A stretch of DNA of 64,000 bases from Marchantia polymorpha subsp. ruderalis (Eukaryota > Streptophyta > Marchantiopsida > Marchantiales > Marchantiaceae), in contig AP031354.1 of NCBI GenBank assembly GCA_037833965.1, positions 20,252,001 through 20,316,000 of the forward strand, written 5' to 3'. A program made the translations under genes and the position numbers. This document shows, piece by piece, positions 11,887 to 22,172 of this stretch; the first letter of the stretch is position 1, and every line of letters starts with the position of its first letter. A model generated the notes under the pieces. The model made no database searches. It saw nothing but the letters and a program-made list of their open reading frames with translations, and was not told the origin of the DNA.

Positions 11887-12975
11887 ATTACTCAAAGCTA
11901 GATTCATTAAGCCTATAGAGATCACGGATTGGGTTTCTCCTATGGTTTTGGTCAAGAAGAAGAATGGGAAACTTAGAGTGTGTGTGGATTATAGGAAGTT
12001 GAATGCCTGTACTCAGAAGGATCACTTTCCTTTACCTTTTATCACGCTGCTTTTGGAGGAAGTTGGAGGTCATGCGAGGTACACGTTCATGGATGGATAT
12101 GCTGGCTATAATCAAATTTCCATAGCTGTGCAGGATGTTCATAAGACAGCCTTCACAACTCCGTGGGGAACTTTTGTATGGGTTGTTATGCCTTTTGGAT
12201 TGTGCAATGCACCAGGCACATTCCAAAGGTTAGTGATGTATATTTTCACGGATCTGTTATACAAGTCTATGACAGTTTTTGTGGACGATTTTAGCATTCA
12301 GTCAAGTGCTAGTGAGTATCTGCAGTGTGTTAGAGAAGCTCTCTTTAGATGTAGAAGAATGCAGCTAGCTCTGAATCCTGAGAAGACCTTCCTAGGTGTT
12401 CAGAGAGGAGTTCTTTTGGGTTATGTTGTGAGTGAGAAGGGAAGAGAACTGGATCCTGATAAGATTGCAGTCATTGAAGGATTGGCAACTCCCACGAATG
12501 CCAAGGGTGTAGCCAAGTTATTGGGACATGTAGGGTGGTATAGAGAGTTGATTCCTGACTTTGCCAAGATTGTAGTGCCTATTACTCAATTGTTGAGGAA
12601 GGAGAACAGGTTTGAGTGGACAGATGCTTTTCAAGAAGCTTTTCAAGAGTTGAAGTCCAGGTTGAGTACTTATCCGGTGTTGAGGCCTCCTGACTGGAGC
12701 ATGCCTTTTCACGTTTTCTGTGATGCAAGTAGAATAGCAGTGGGTAGTGCGTTGTATCAGTCTACAAGGGAGAAAGGGAAAGACCTGCCAATCGCTTATG
12801 CCAGTAGGCAGTTGAATCCAGCGGAGAGGAACTATTCTACGACCGAGAGGGAGTGCTTGGCCATGGTTTTTTCAGTCAAGAAGTTTTGACATTATCTGAT
12901 CTGTAATCAAGTCGTTTTTTTTGTTGATCATATGGCAATCAAATACCTAGTGAACAAGGCGGAGCTTAGTGGAAG
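11887..12975 (+). pseudogene. pol: Ty3/Gypsy pol fragment 2 (reverse transcriptase and RNase H)
   Basis: Continues the frame from 6971-7014. Reverse transcriptase motifs are in order: VLVKKKNGKLRVCVDYRKLN, FMDGYAGYNQ, MPFGLCNAPGTFQRL, and the catalytic FVDDF box (about 12281-12295). RNase H follows (HVFCDASRIAVGSAL, YASRQLNPAERNYSTTERE). A TGA at 12887-12889 replaces the Arg codon expected in KKF-R-HYL (CGA to TGA is the simplest change), and the frame then continues to KAELSGRL, where the LTR at 12981 interrupts it. The element is inactive. Removing both LTR insertions rejoins the gene to 20701. Confidence 0.9.
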
Positions 12976-14193
12976 ATTGGTGTAATAACCCACCAAAGGC
13001 TAAAACTGCAGTATGGTGGTAAAAAGATCGAACCCACAGGGACAGAGGCAACACACAGAGTAAAAAGTGTCACGTTTAATAGACTTTTGTAGAGTTTGAA
13101 TTCTCAGGCTACTGTCACTCCCATAAATACTGCAGTGCTCGACTCGGAGGAGGATGCTCGACTCGGAGGATGCTCGGAGGATGCACAGTACAGCGTAGTC
13201 ACTCAACACACACACACACACACCTGAAACTGGCAAAAGCACAACTCGGAGGTCGGTCAGGACCTCCGCTTCGGATTTCAGGGGGAAAGTGTCTCAAAAG
13301 TTCACTCAGAGGTTCTGCAGGTAGTGACTCCCACTCCGGCTTTTACTGCCCTTCCGCCAGGAACTAGCGTAGGGAACCCGGACTGGACTTCCCACTACGG
13401 AACGAAACCCCTTCATACGCCGTGGACGTCACCCTCGACTCACACCAAACGCAGGGGGTACAGGCCCGACTGAGAACTTAACTGAGACACAATCCAGTAA
13501 CACACACACACAACCTGAATTGCAAACCAAGGCTTACACGAAGTAATAAAACTTCACTTTGGCATTCAGGGGAAACTTCCCGTAGGAGTACAATCAGGAT
13601 ATGTCACTCAAAGGAGTAAGGGGACACTGTTCAAGTCTCTAACTCGCAGCCGGCTCTGAGCATCAGAAATCACCCGCAGGTGCAGATCCGCACTACTCAA
13701 GTCTCTAACCGGGTGCTAGCTCTGAACATTCAGCCGAAGGCCTTCAACTACAACATACGGTAACTTCGCTATGCTGCAGCTTCTCTACGTGGTGCCAGGA
13801 CCAAAATGCACAAACACGCCAAGAAAGTGAGTTCCTGATCTGCACTTCCGAAACTGGAAGAGTCCCAGGGCAAAACGCCTTGAACTACTTTATACTCTCT
13901 AAGGTCCTAACTAACACTACGCTACCCGCTAGGGTGCGAGCCGCAACAAATCCTACACCTGAGGAGTCGGCGGCTACCTTCTCCTCTAACTTACAACCTA
14001 AATCTAACCCTAACCCTAAATTTGAATCCTAAGCCTACTGTACAGAGCCGCCAGCGTCTTTACATCCGAGATCTGAGGCTGAATATTTGCAGGCATGCGT
14101 GGCCGACTGAGATCAACGGCCCCACCAAATTTCAGATCCATCCAACCGTCCATCGCAGAGATATGGACTCCGCAAGATCTCTGAACCGCATCC

Positions 14194-14285
14194 GGTTTGC
14201 CGACTCCGAGTTTGCCGACTTGAAGTTCGCCGACCTCGAGTTCGCCGACCTCAAGTTCGCCGACTCCGAGTTCTCCGAAGGCGTT
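14194..14285 (-). repeat. 15-bp minisatellite, block 1
   Basis: Tandem units of the form GCCGACYTSRAGTTY (for example GCCGACTTGAAGTTC, GCCGACCTCGAGTTC) inside the ORF-less LTR. Further blocks follow at 14540-14641 and 20038-20240, the latter two being one block split by LTR copy C. Confidence 0.85.
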
Positions 14286-14539
14286 GACCGCCGAAGACGC
14301 ACTTCCGCACCTTTGCCTATTTGTAACAGTCACTTGCGACACCCATAACTCACAAATCCTTGATCCGTTTCAAGAGTTCTTGGGCTCGTTGGAACGAGCG
14401 CATCAAGTTCTTTCTAACGAGACCCTAATTGAGTCAAACCGTTACGACTTGAAAGAGTTATGCCGGTTTTATCCTTCGCCAAAGGCACACAGTCGAAGGC
14501 TTGTTATCTGTTATCGCCGAAGGCGCCCGCACGATGTTT

Positions 14540-14641
14540 CGCCGACTCCGAGTTCTCTGACCTCAAGTTTGCCGACTCCGAGTTTGCTGACTTGAAGTTC
14601 GCCGACCTCGAGTTCGCCGACCTCAAGTTCGCCGACCTCAA
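14540..14641 (-). repeat. 15-bp minisatellite, block 2, left part
   Basis: Same 15-bp unit as at 14194-14285. LTR copy C integrated in this array: its target duplication CTCAA (14637-14641 and 20038-20042) is part of the repeat unit. Confidence 0.85.
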
Positions 14642-17600
14642 TGTAATAACCCACTAAAGGCTAAAACTGCAATATAGTGGTAGAAAGGTCGAACCCACAG
14701 GGACAGAGGAACACACAGGGTACAAAGTGTCACGTTTTAACAGACTATTGAGGAGTTTGAATTCTCAGGCAACTGTCACTCCCAGAAATACTGCAAGTGT
14801 CCACTCGGAGCGCACTCGGAGGTCGCACAGTGCAGCGTAACACACACACACACACACACCTGAAACTACAGAAACACAACCCAGAGATCCGTTAGGACCT
14901 CTACTCAAGATTTCAGGGGGGAAAAGTCTCTCGCGAGCACACTCGGCGAAGCTGCGGGTAGTGACTTCCAACTCCGGCTTTTACAACACTTCCACTAGCT
15001 TGCTGCTAGTGTAGGAAACCCGGTTTGGACTGCCTACTTCGGATCGAAGTCACTCATACGCGGTGAACAACTCTCTCAACTCACAAAACGCGCAGAGAAC
15101 ACAGGTCCGCACTGAAGGACTCACTGTGAAACATTCCAGTAACACAACAACAGTCTATTGAAGAGTTTGAATTCTCAGGCACTTGTCATTCCTAGAAATA
15201 CTACAGGGGTTACCCTCAAGGCACCTGCTGCAGCGTAACCTGAATTTACAACCAAGGCTTACACGAAGTAGCAAAACTTCACTTTGGCATTCAGGGGAAA
15301 AATCCCAAGGGAGTACAATCAGAAAGAAACACTCGAAGGTGTAGGGGCGAAACTGTTCAAGTATCTAACTAGTCACTGGCTCTGAGCATCGGCAGTCACC
15401 CGCAGGTGCAGATCCGAACTACTCAAGTCTCTAACCAATGGACTAGCTCTGAACATTCGGCCGAAGGCCTTCAGCTACAAAATGCGGAACGCTAAGTTGT
15501 AACTCCTCGTGCGTGGTGACAGAACTCAAGGACACAAACACGCAAAGGAAATGGGTTCCTGATCTGCACTTCTGATGGGAAAGAACCCCAGGCAAAACGC
15601 CTGGAACTATTTTATACCTTCTAAGTCCTACCTAGCACTACACTGTACTACGCTACACGCCTGCACGGAACCACGCTACACTACACTCCGCGGAACCTGT
15701 ACTGCGTCTCCTACGCGGCCGACTGCCGCGCACTAACTCCCTACCCTGCCACTCTTCCGCTCGACTACGCAGTCCCAACCGCTGCAACGCCGCGGACACC
15801 TCCCCCTCGAGGGCGGACATGGTATCCTGTGCCTTCGACAGAAAGGCCTCGAGCTTCTTCGCTACCTTCCGCCGACTCCTACTGTCGCCTGACAACAACC
15901 CGGCTGCGCGCAATTCAAACTCACGCAGTGTGAGTTTCTCCTGCGCCTTCACTTCCCAGTGGGCGTAGCCCTTGAGACAGTGGGCAACTCGCCTCGCCGT
16001 TTCCACCTTCGTGCGATCCGCCTCCTTCCTGCGATCCTCTTCAATCGTCACTAATTGCGATTCGGCTTCAGCACGTTGCGCTCTCAATTCGCCACACTCT
16101 GACTGCAAACTGCGGATTAATTCTTCATCCGCCTGCCGTGCGAGCTGACATTGTTCCAACAACCGCGTCTGTCGCACGAGTTCCTCTGACAAAATCCGAT
16201 TCTGGGCCTGCTCAGAATCGAGTGCTTCCTTGACCTTCACCTGCTCCTTGGTGAGCTCGCCCAGTTTCTCATCCTTCATCTTCTCGGAGTGCTTGTAGAA
16301 TTTCTGATTAAGCTTGTACTGTCCCCACAAGCACTCATGCTTCTCCTTCAAGTCCCTCAACTCCTGGTCCACTCTAGATAATAGCTTGCTGGTGTGGACT
16401 TTAGTGCGAGTCCGCCTGCGCACTAACTCGATGTAAGATCCCGGCTGGAGTGGGTCGGCGTATTTATCGACCTTGCGATCCAAGTACCGCAGCAACGGAA
16501 TCACCTGCTCAGAGAGCGCCGCCGCCGGCGCTCCAACAATTTCCTCCTCCTCCTCCTCGGTGTCTTCTGCTCCTGACATTTCTTCCGTGGAGCCTCCGTC
16601 GTCATCATCCGAGTGGAGAATTTCAGTCGCCATTGATTGCGTCGGCGACTGCCCCGAGTGGGGCTGCACGTCCTCGACGTGTGCTGCCTGCGAAGGCACG
16701 GCTGCAGCCTCGCTGCTCGTCGCCAAAATGTCTAAGGCGGAAGGCGAATGTACCCGAGCGGCATCCCCATCGCTCGCTGGTTGATTGCCTACCGCGTTCT
16801 CTCTGTCGCCGTCGTCCGTCGCCGAAGGCGATTGAGCGGAGGGTGGCTGCGCGGGGTTGGATTGCGCATCGCGCATCGAGATTTCATCCCGCGGACAGTC
16901 ACTCCGCTCCTCCGTCTGCTGCTCCCTTGATCGGTCCGTGGGGGCTGTGCTCGGCCCGTGCGCAGGCGCATTTGCCGGCGCCTTGTCCGCCGCAGGCGTA
17001 GCGCCGCGGACATCTATCGCCGAAGGCGACATGGCCGGGGGCCGCACGCCCGACGTTCCTTGGCCTATAGGCCCTACCGCCGAAGGCGCATCTATCGGCG
17101 GACTTCCCGCCGATGGTGCGGCCTCCGCACGCTCTCTGCTCGTATCTCCTCGGCTCGAAGGCCCTGGCGCCGAAGGCGCAAATTGCGGGGCGTGGTGCGC
17201 CGGAGGGTCTGGCCCCGAGGGCCGGTGTCTTGTAGGCGGTTCTTCCGCCGGCTCCTTCCCCTTCCTACGCTGGAACGGGGGTGATTCTTGCCTGTGCACA
17301 GGCGGCACGTGTGGAGGTGTCCTGTGCACAGGCGACCTGTGCACAGGCGAGCGCCTGTGCACAGGCGGACTGCTCCTTCCCACGCGTAAGCGTAGATCCA
17401 CGTCCACTTGTGTTCGCCGATCCGCGGAGACTCGTCCGTCCGCGGAGGTTCGCCTGTGCGCAAACGGAACATCTGTCCGCATCGCACGTGGTAACTCCGG
17501 AGGCCCTTGGCCCGTAGGCGGCCTCTCTCCCGACGAGGTTGCAGCGTGGCCCGTTGCTCCTGCGGTCGTCCGCGCTTCCTCTCGCCTCTCTGGCGACGCA

Positions 17601-20037
17601 CTTCCTATCTCCGTCGCAATCGTCGCCGTGTCTGCACTGTCAGCTGGTAACACCAGTCTGCGTGCCTTCTGCTTCGGCCGGCTGTATGGCTCGCACAGCG
17701 GCCGCGGTCGAATGGGAGCAGAGGGTTCTTGATGCTGCTCCTCTTCGGACTCTTCCCTCCATCGCCGCTTCCGCGGCACTCGCGCTGCAGGAGTGTGTCT
17801 CCCTTCATCCCTCCGTCTTGATGGGGTAGAAGTCGGTGACTCCTCTGCGTCAGTATCGACCTCGTTCTCCCGCACATACTTCCCGGGATGGTCGATGGAC
17901 AATGGCGGAAAATGTTCAAGTTCCGCCGCTGTCAAACAATTCCGCTGTCGATAAAAATTGATGAGGAAAGGAGAAAGATGGTTTAGAGTTCCCCCCTTCT
18001 CCTCAAACGCGTGCTGTCGCATCACCCTGTGCAGGATGCTCGCCCAGTGAATTGGAGTTCCCTCGATGACGCACTCCACAAAAGAGACCTGCCACAATGT
18101 GATGTAGCAGGCGCGGTGCGGCTGCAGTAATTGCATCAGCGCCGCGGACAAAGTCCGGCGAAATCGATCTTTGTAATCACGGGTCCTGTACCCATTCTTG
18201 GTAGACCTCCGGGTCTTGAACAGCTCCACAAATTGCGCTTCTTCTTGCTTGGTCACCTTGATGCTCTCGCTGTCGAAAAGGAGATGCCCTGGCATGCCAG
18301 CACATCTTCCCAACGCCTGCGCCCAATCTTGGACTGTCCACCGATCAACATGCGGACGCAATCCGCGCGAGGGTGGTCCCTGTGGCTCTAGCCACTCGCG
18401 CACCATATTCGCGCAGATGTAATTCCATCCCCATAGCAAGAAATCGAGCTTTCTTGCTATTAAGCGCTCTTCGAAAGCGCGCAGCCCGTTCTGCGGCAGG
18501 CGAAGTGGCACCATCCGCAATCTGCTCGGTCTCGTCATTGCGTTCCTGGGGTTCGCTCGCCCGCTCATTCTACTTCCGCACTGTCCGCGTTTCTTTCTCT
18601 CTCGGCAAACTCTAATCGCTCTCAATTCCAAATCACGCGCACTCACTTCTCCCTCAATCAACAAGAAATCTCCCGTGTGACGACGTCGAGAATGGTCCGC
18701 AGCCAGCAGATGGATGCGCGCAGCGCGCACAAGAGATTGGAATCGCGAATTCAAGAATGGGACGTTCTCCGCCGCCCGGTCGAAGGTCATGGTCGGCTCT
18801 TGGTCGTGAAGAACGTCTCACTTGATGGCCGCGCCGGCTGTACGTTGGAACGGTCTTCGCTCTCACGCGCGGCTTCACGCTCCGCCGTCGTCGATTAAAC
18901 TCTCACGCTCGAATTGGCGGATTTGAACTCCGCGAGCGTGTCACCCTGTGGACATGGGGGCGTAGCGCCGAAGGCGAGTTTTCCGCCTTGCGCGGTACAC
19001 TTGTTCGTACCGCCCCTCGGCCAATCTCCTTCTGCCTTGACGCGTGTGTCCGCATGTCGGACAAAAATTCAACTCCTGCCTGTGCGCAGGCAGGAGCCTC
19101 GGCGGATCCTCCGCCGGTGCGGAACTTGAACATCCTCCTGTGCACAGGCGTTCGCCTGTGCGCAGGCGAATTCCGTCCGCGGCGCTGCGCTGGCGCGGAA
19201 GGCGTTGACCGTGGTCAGCCGTCTCCGTCCAGTCTGTCCGTTCCTTGTCTCTCCGTCGGCGCTTCCGCCGCCGCAACTCCGTCCGTCCAAGAGCGCATCC
19301 ACCCGTGCCGTCCACACGGTCCGTACCTGTTGGATTACTCTGGCGGCTCTTCCGACGTACGCGGCGCTGCGCTGGCGCGGAAGGCGCCGTACACTTTCTA
19401 CCTCACAAGGCGCATTTCTAGGGCCCAAGGCGGATTTTCCGCCGACGCCGAAGTGCCTGTGCACAGGCGGACGCCTGTGCGTAGGCGGACTTCGCGCCTT
19501 CCCTAACCCTACTTCGCCTGTGCACAGGCGAACGCCTTCGTCCGTGCATAGGACAAAACTTGAATCCCCCTTCCGCGTAGGCGGAATTCGCGCCGGTGGC
19601 GAACTCCTTCCGCCGTAGGCGACCGCCTCCGTTTCTTCCAGTAGCGATAACTCCCTAAGTCCTCGTCCGTTCCAAGCGTTCTTGGGCTCGTTAGAATCAG
19701 CGCGTCGAGCTCTTTCCAACGGGACCCTAACTTGGTCAAGGCGCCCAAGGGTTGACCTAATTACGGGGGCTTCCCTACAGCCGCGGACGCAACCTCCGAA
19801 GGCGGGTTTTGCGCCTTGCGCCGTAGAGATCCTAACTGCGGAGCTCGCGGGGAGGGTGGTGCCTGCCCTTACTGCGGCACCCCAATTCCCAGATTCTACA
19901 AGATCCCTCGAGAATCCCCGCGATCTTCCGGATTCACTCTGTTTTGATGTACCGAAGGCTATTTACAATGCTGCCAGGGTACAGTTTTTCAAAAAATGTT
20001 TTAATTTCCTCAAAATTGCCAAAAGTGGGGTACCACA
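14642..20037 (-). mobile_element. Giant solo LTR, subfamily 1 (copy C), TSD CTCAA
   Basis: A 5396-bp unit, on the minus strand beginning TGTGGTACCCCAC (20037) and ending GGGTTATTACA (14642), with perfect 5-bp duplications CTCAA at 14637-14641 and 20038-20042. It is nested inside the ORF-less LTR. The two ends share no direct repeat, so it is one LTR and not a small element with its own LTRs. It carries an open 1045-codon ORF, TATA box (15610-15616), hairpin (15588-15604), and an internal imperfect repeat in U5 (about 14735-14805 against 15148-15208). Confidence 0.92.
15653..18790 (-). CDS. LTR-encoded U3 ORF, copy C, intact (1045 aa, unknown function)
   Basis: Open frame from MTFDRAAENVPFLNSRF. 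That N-terminal extension is also present in copies A and D, so I take it as coding in subfamily 1; the Met shared with subfamily 2 is residue 85 (18538). Residues about 90-320 form a compact W-rich domain with RLPQNGLRAFEERL, DFLLWGWNYICANMVREWL, WTVQDWAQALGRCAG, YRTRDYKDRFRR and GGTLNHLSPFLINFYRQ. A Pro/Arg/Ser-rich low-complexity stretch follows, with repeated PVHRR-type units encoded by palindromes, then SPSALDILA, an acidic run (SDDDDGG to EEEEEE), and from about residue 760 a heptad-rich coiled coil ending SAECSVAWFRAGV. No transposase, polymerase or nuclease motif is visible. It is open although it lies in a solo LTR that cannot transpose alone. The domain layout suggests a nucleic-acid- or Gag-interacting accessory protein, but that is inference. 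Confidence 0.8.
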   Translation of the reverse strand: MTFDRAAENVPFLNSRFQSLVRAARIHLLAADHSRRRHTGDFLLIEGEVSARDLELRAIRVCRERKKRGQCGSRMSGRANPRNAMTRPSRLRMVPLRLPQNGLRAFEERLIARKLDFLLWGWNYICANMVREWLEPQGPPSRGLRPHVDRWTVQDWAQALGRCAGMPGHLLFDSESIKVTKQEEAQFVELFKTRRSTKNGYRTRDYKDRFRRTLSAALMQLLQPHRACYITLWQVSFVECVIEGTPIHWASILHRVMRQHAFEEKGGTLNHLSPFLINFYRQRNCLTAAELEHFPPLSIDHPGKYVRENEVDTDAEESPTSTPSRRRDEGRHTPAARVPRKRRWREESEEEQHQEPSAPIRPRPLCEPYSRPKQKARRLVLPADSADTATIATEIGSASPERREEARTTAGATGHAATSSGERPPTGQGPPELPRAMRTDVPFAHRRTSADGRVSADRRTQVDVDLRLRVGRSSPPVHRRSPVHRSPVHRTPPHVPPVHRQESPPFQRRKGKEPAEEPPTRHRPSGPDPPAHHAPQFAPSAPGPSSRGDTSRERAEAAPSAGSPPIDAPSAVGPIGQGTSGVRPPAMSPSAIDVRGATPAADKAPANAPAHGPSTAPTDRSREQQTEERSDCPRDEISMRDAQSNPAQPPSAQSPSATDDGDRENAVGNQPASDGDAARVHSPSALDILATSSEAAAVPSQAAHVEDVQPHSGQSPTQSMATEILHSDDDDGGSTEEMSGAEDTEEEEEEIVGAPAAALSEQVIPLLRYLDRKVDKYADPLQPGSYIELVRRRTRTKVHTSKLLSRVDQELRDLKEKHECLWGQYKLNQKFYKHSEKMKDEKLGELTKEQVKVKEALDSEQAQNRILSEELVRQTRLLEQCQLARQADEELIRSLQSECGELRAQRAEAESQLVTIEEDRRKEADRTKVETARRVAHCLKGYAHWEVKAQEKLTLREFELRAAGLLSGDSRSRRKVAKKLEAFLSKAQDTMSALEGEVSAALQRLGLRSRAEEWQGRELVRGSRPRRRRSTGSAECSVAWFRAGV

Positions 20038-20240
20038 CTCAAGTTTGCCGACTCCGAGTTTGATGACTTGAAGTTCTTTGACCTCGAGTTTGCCGACCTC
20101 AAGTTTGCCGACTCCGAGTTTGCTGACTTGAAGTTCGCCGACCTCGAGTTCGCCGACCTCAAGTTTGCCAACTCCGAGTTCTCCGACCTCGAGTTCGCCG
20201 ACCCCGAGTTCTCCGACTCTGAGTTTGCCGACTTGAAGTT
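20038..20240 (-). repeat. 15-bp minisatellite, block 2, right part
   Basis: Continuation of the array at 14540-14641 on the other side of LTR copy C. On the plus strand the 15-bp period gives an FADLK/FADSE pentapeptide-like translation. I treat this as a by-product of the period and not as a protein. Confidence 0.85.
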
Positions 20241-20700
20241 GACCCGAAGACGTCCGTCGCGGAAGGCGAACATCCAGGGCCGAAGGTGGATATTCTGCCG
20301 ACGACGAACTCCTTCCGCCTATCCGTAGGCGTTCTCCTTCGCATCTTCCGACAGTCACAACTCCCTGAGTTCTCATCCGTTCTAGGCGTTCTTGGGCTTG
20401 TTAGAACAAACGCGTTGAGCTCTTTTCAACGAGACCCTAAGTAACTCAAGGCGTTAAGAATTGAGGAAGTTATGAGTGATCTACCGCCGAAGGTGCTCGA
20501 AGCGAGTCCTGCAGCGTGAACCGCCCGTTCCATTCCAAGCGTTCCACTGTGGCCTAAGCCCAAAACCCCTTGACTGTCCTCGATCCTCTTTTTACTCTGG
20601 CTTTGCGTATCAATTACTATTTACAGCTGCTACCACGGTACTTACTAATAAAAAATGTTTTAGTTCCGGCAAAAATCAAAAAGTGGGTTACCACAATTGA

Positions 20701-22139
20701 CCAGGTGGGTTTTATTGCTGGAGGAATTTGACTACACTGTGGAGTATAAACCTAGTCGCATGCACTTGCAGGCCGATCATCTATCTAGGTTGTCAGAGGA
20801 TGTAGGGACCAGTCCATTAGATGATAGATTGATAGACGATAGTCTTTTTGTAGTAACAGCTCAGCCAAAATGGTATGCTGGAATAGTAGAGTTTTTGACG
20901 ACTCAGCAGTTGTCAAGTGATTGGACTAAGGAGGAAAGGAGGAAGGTGAGAGTCAACAGTAGACATTTTGCAGTGATTTGCCACAGATTGTTTAGAAGGG
21001 GAGCTGATGGTGTTTTTAGAAGGTGTGTGTCAGAAGTGGAGGTTCCCGCAATTTTAGAGGCTTGCCACGACAATGCTTGTGGAGGACATTTCTCTGGCCA
21101 ACTTACAGGTTAGAAAATACTTAGAGCGGGATACTTCTAGCCTAGGTTGTTTAGGGACTCTCATGAATATGTGAAGCGCTGTGATGCCTGTCAGAGGTAT
21201 GCTAGGAATGACCTTCGAATGGAGATGCCTCTACACATTTCATTGCCACTTGTACCTTTTGAAAAATGGGGAATTGATTATATCGGTGAGATTCATCCTC
21301 ATTCGTCAAGAGGCATGGCTTACATCATAGTTGCGACAGAATACTTGACAAAGTGGGCGGAAGCAAAAGCGGTGAAGACGAATACGGCTGCTCATGCTGC
21401 CACATTCATGTACAAAAACATCATTTCAAGGTTTGGATGTCCCAAGATTCTGGTTAGCGATAGGGGCAGGCACTTCTTGAATGAGATGTTTCAAGAATTA
21501 ACAGATAGGTTTGAGATAGATCACAGAAAAACGACTCCTTATCATCCGCAGAAAAATGGTCAGACGGAGCAAGTCAATGGGACTCTGATGAGCATTCTTC
21601 GCAAAACGGTGGTTGACTCAAAAAGGGATTGGGACACCAAGCTGACAGCAGCATTGTGGGCTTATCGGACAACTTTCAAGGTGACGACCCAGGCAACGCC
21701 GTTTTTGTTAGTGTATGGATTGGAGGCCACTCTTCCCATCGAATTCGAGGTGGAATCACTCCGAGTTGCAGTGCAGTCACGGCTTACAAACAGTCAGTCA
21801 TTAAGGAATAGACTAACGACATTAGAAGAGCTTGATGAAAGGAGAAGAATGAGTGCTCAACATATTGAGGCCATTCAACGGAGGAGAAAAATCACCTTTG
21901 ACAAGAAGCATAAGAAAAGGACGCTAAGGCCTGGTATGATGGTGATGCTCCAGGATGGTAGGAAGCTTGAGTTCCCAGGAAAGTTTGATGCAGTATGGTT
22001 AGGGCCTTATCTGATTCGTGAGGTATTTCCAAACAACTGAGTGCAGTTGGAAACGTTGAATGGAGAAGTTTTCCCCACACGCACTGCGGGAAGTAGATGC
22101 AAGCAGTATCGGATTTGAAGCTGTCTAGCTTGCAGAGCT
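20701..22139 (+). pseudogene. pol: Ty3/Gypsy pol fragment 3 (end of RNase H, integrase)
   Basis: Resumes the pol frame interrupted at 12975: SGRL joins TRWVLLLEEFDYTVEY when the insertion and one duplication copy are removed. The HHCC integrase zinc finger is present (HDNACGGHF, then CDACQRY), followed by the catalytic core with WGIDYIGEI, LVSDRGRHFLNE and HPQKNGQTEQVNG (the D, D, E residues), and a C-terminal GPYLIREVF motif. Stops at 21111-21113 and 21138-21140 (the second where TGG is expected in GYFWP) and at 22038-22040 break the frame, so the element is dead. No chromodomain follows. Confidence 0.88.
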
Positions 22140-22172
22140 AGGATTCTGGAATCTTCCCTTGATGGTCGCCAA

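Larger units (their letters stand above)
12981..20695 (-). mobile_element. Short ORF-less LTR of the giant-LTR family, split by nested copy C
   Basis: Starts TGTAATAACCCACC on the plus strand (12981) and ends GGGTTACCACA (20695). It is flanked by ATTGG (12976-12980) and ATTGA (20696-20700), a 5-bp duplication with one change, inside the RNase H region of pol. Without the nested LTR at 14642-20037 (and its extra CTCAA) it is about 2.3 kb. U5, R, hairpin and TATA box (13889-13894) match the giant LTRs. From about 13930 the whole ORF is absent and is replaced by unrelated sequence, a 15-bp minisatellite and two copies of the ~110-bp U3 module (about 14344-14460 and 20352-20475). It looks like a non-coding derivative that was mobilised by elements elsewhere. 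Confidence 0.85.

Noticed and set aside
13200-13225. (CA)n/(TG)n runs in each LTR as independent microsatellites of interest
   Set aside because: They occur at the same place in all LTR copies and are part of U5.
13996-14020. Telomere-like CCCTAA repeats
   Set aside because: Only about three imperfect units inside the ORF-less LTR; too short for an interstitial telomere.
16450-17732. Long frames opposite to the LTR ORFs (up to 291 codons)
   Set aside because: Shadows of GC-rich, low-complexity coding sequence. They are not conserved as proteins between copies and have no motif.
14642-20037. Interpretation as a DNA transposon (TGT...ACA ends, 5-bp duplication, large ORF, no LTRs of its own)
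   Set aside because: The homologous unit at 51758-56626 is followed by a PBS and gag-pol, and a second copy follows the polypurine tract at 62417, so the unit is an LTR and the isolated copies are solo LTRs.
20068-20328. Pentapeptide-repeat-like protein (FADLK/FADLE repeats)
   Set aside because: It is the translation of a 15-bp minisatellite inside an LTR. The frame has no conserved start, runs antisense to the element, and is split by an insertion.
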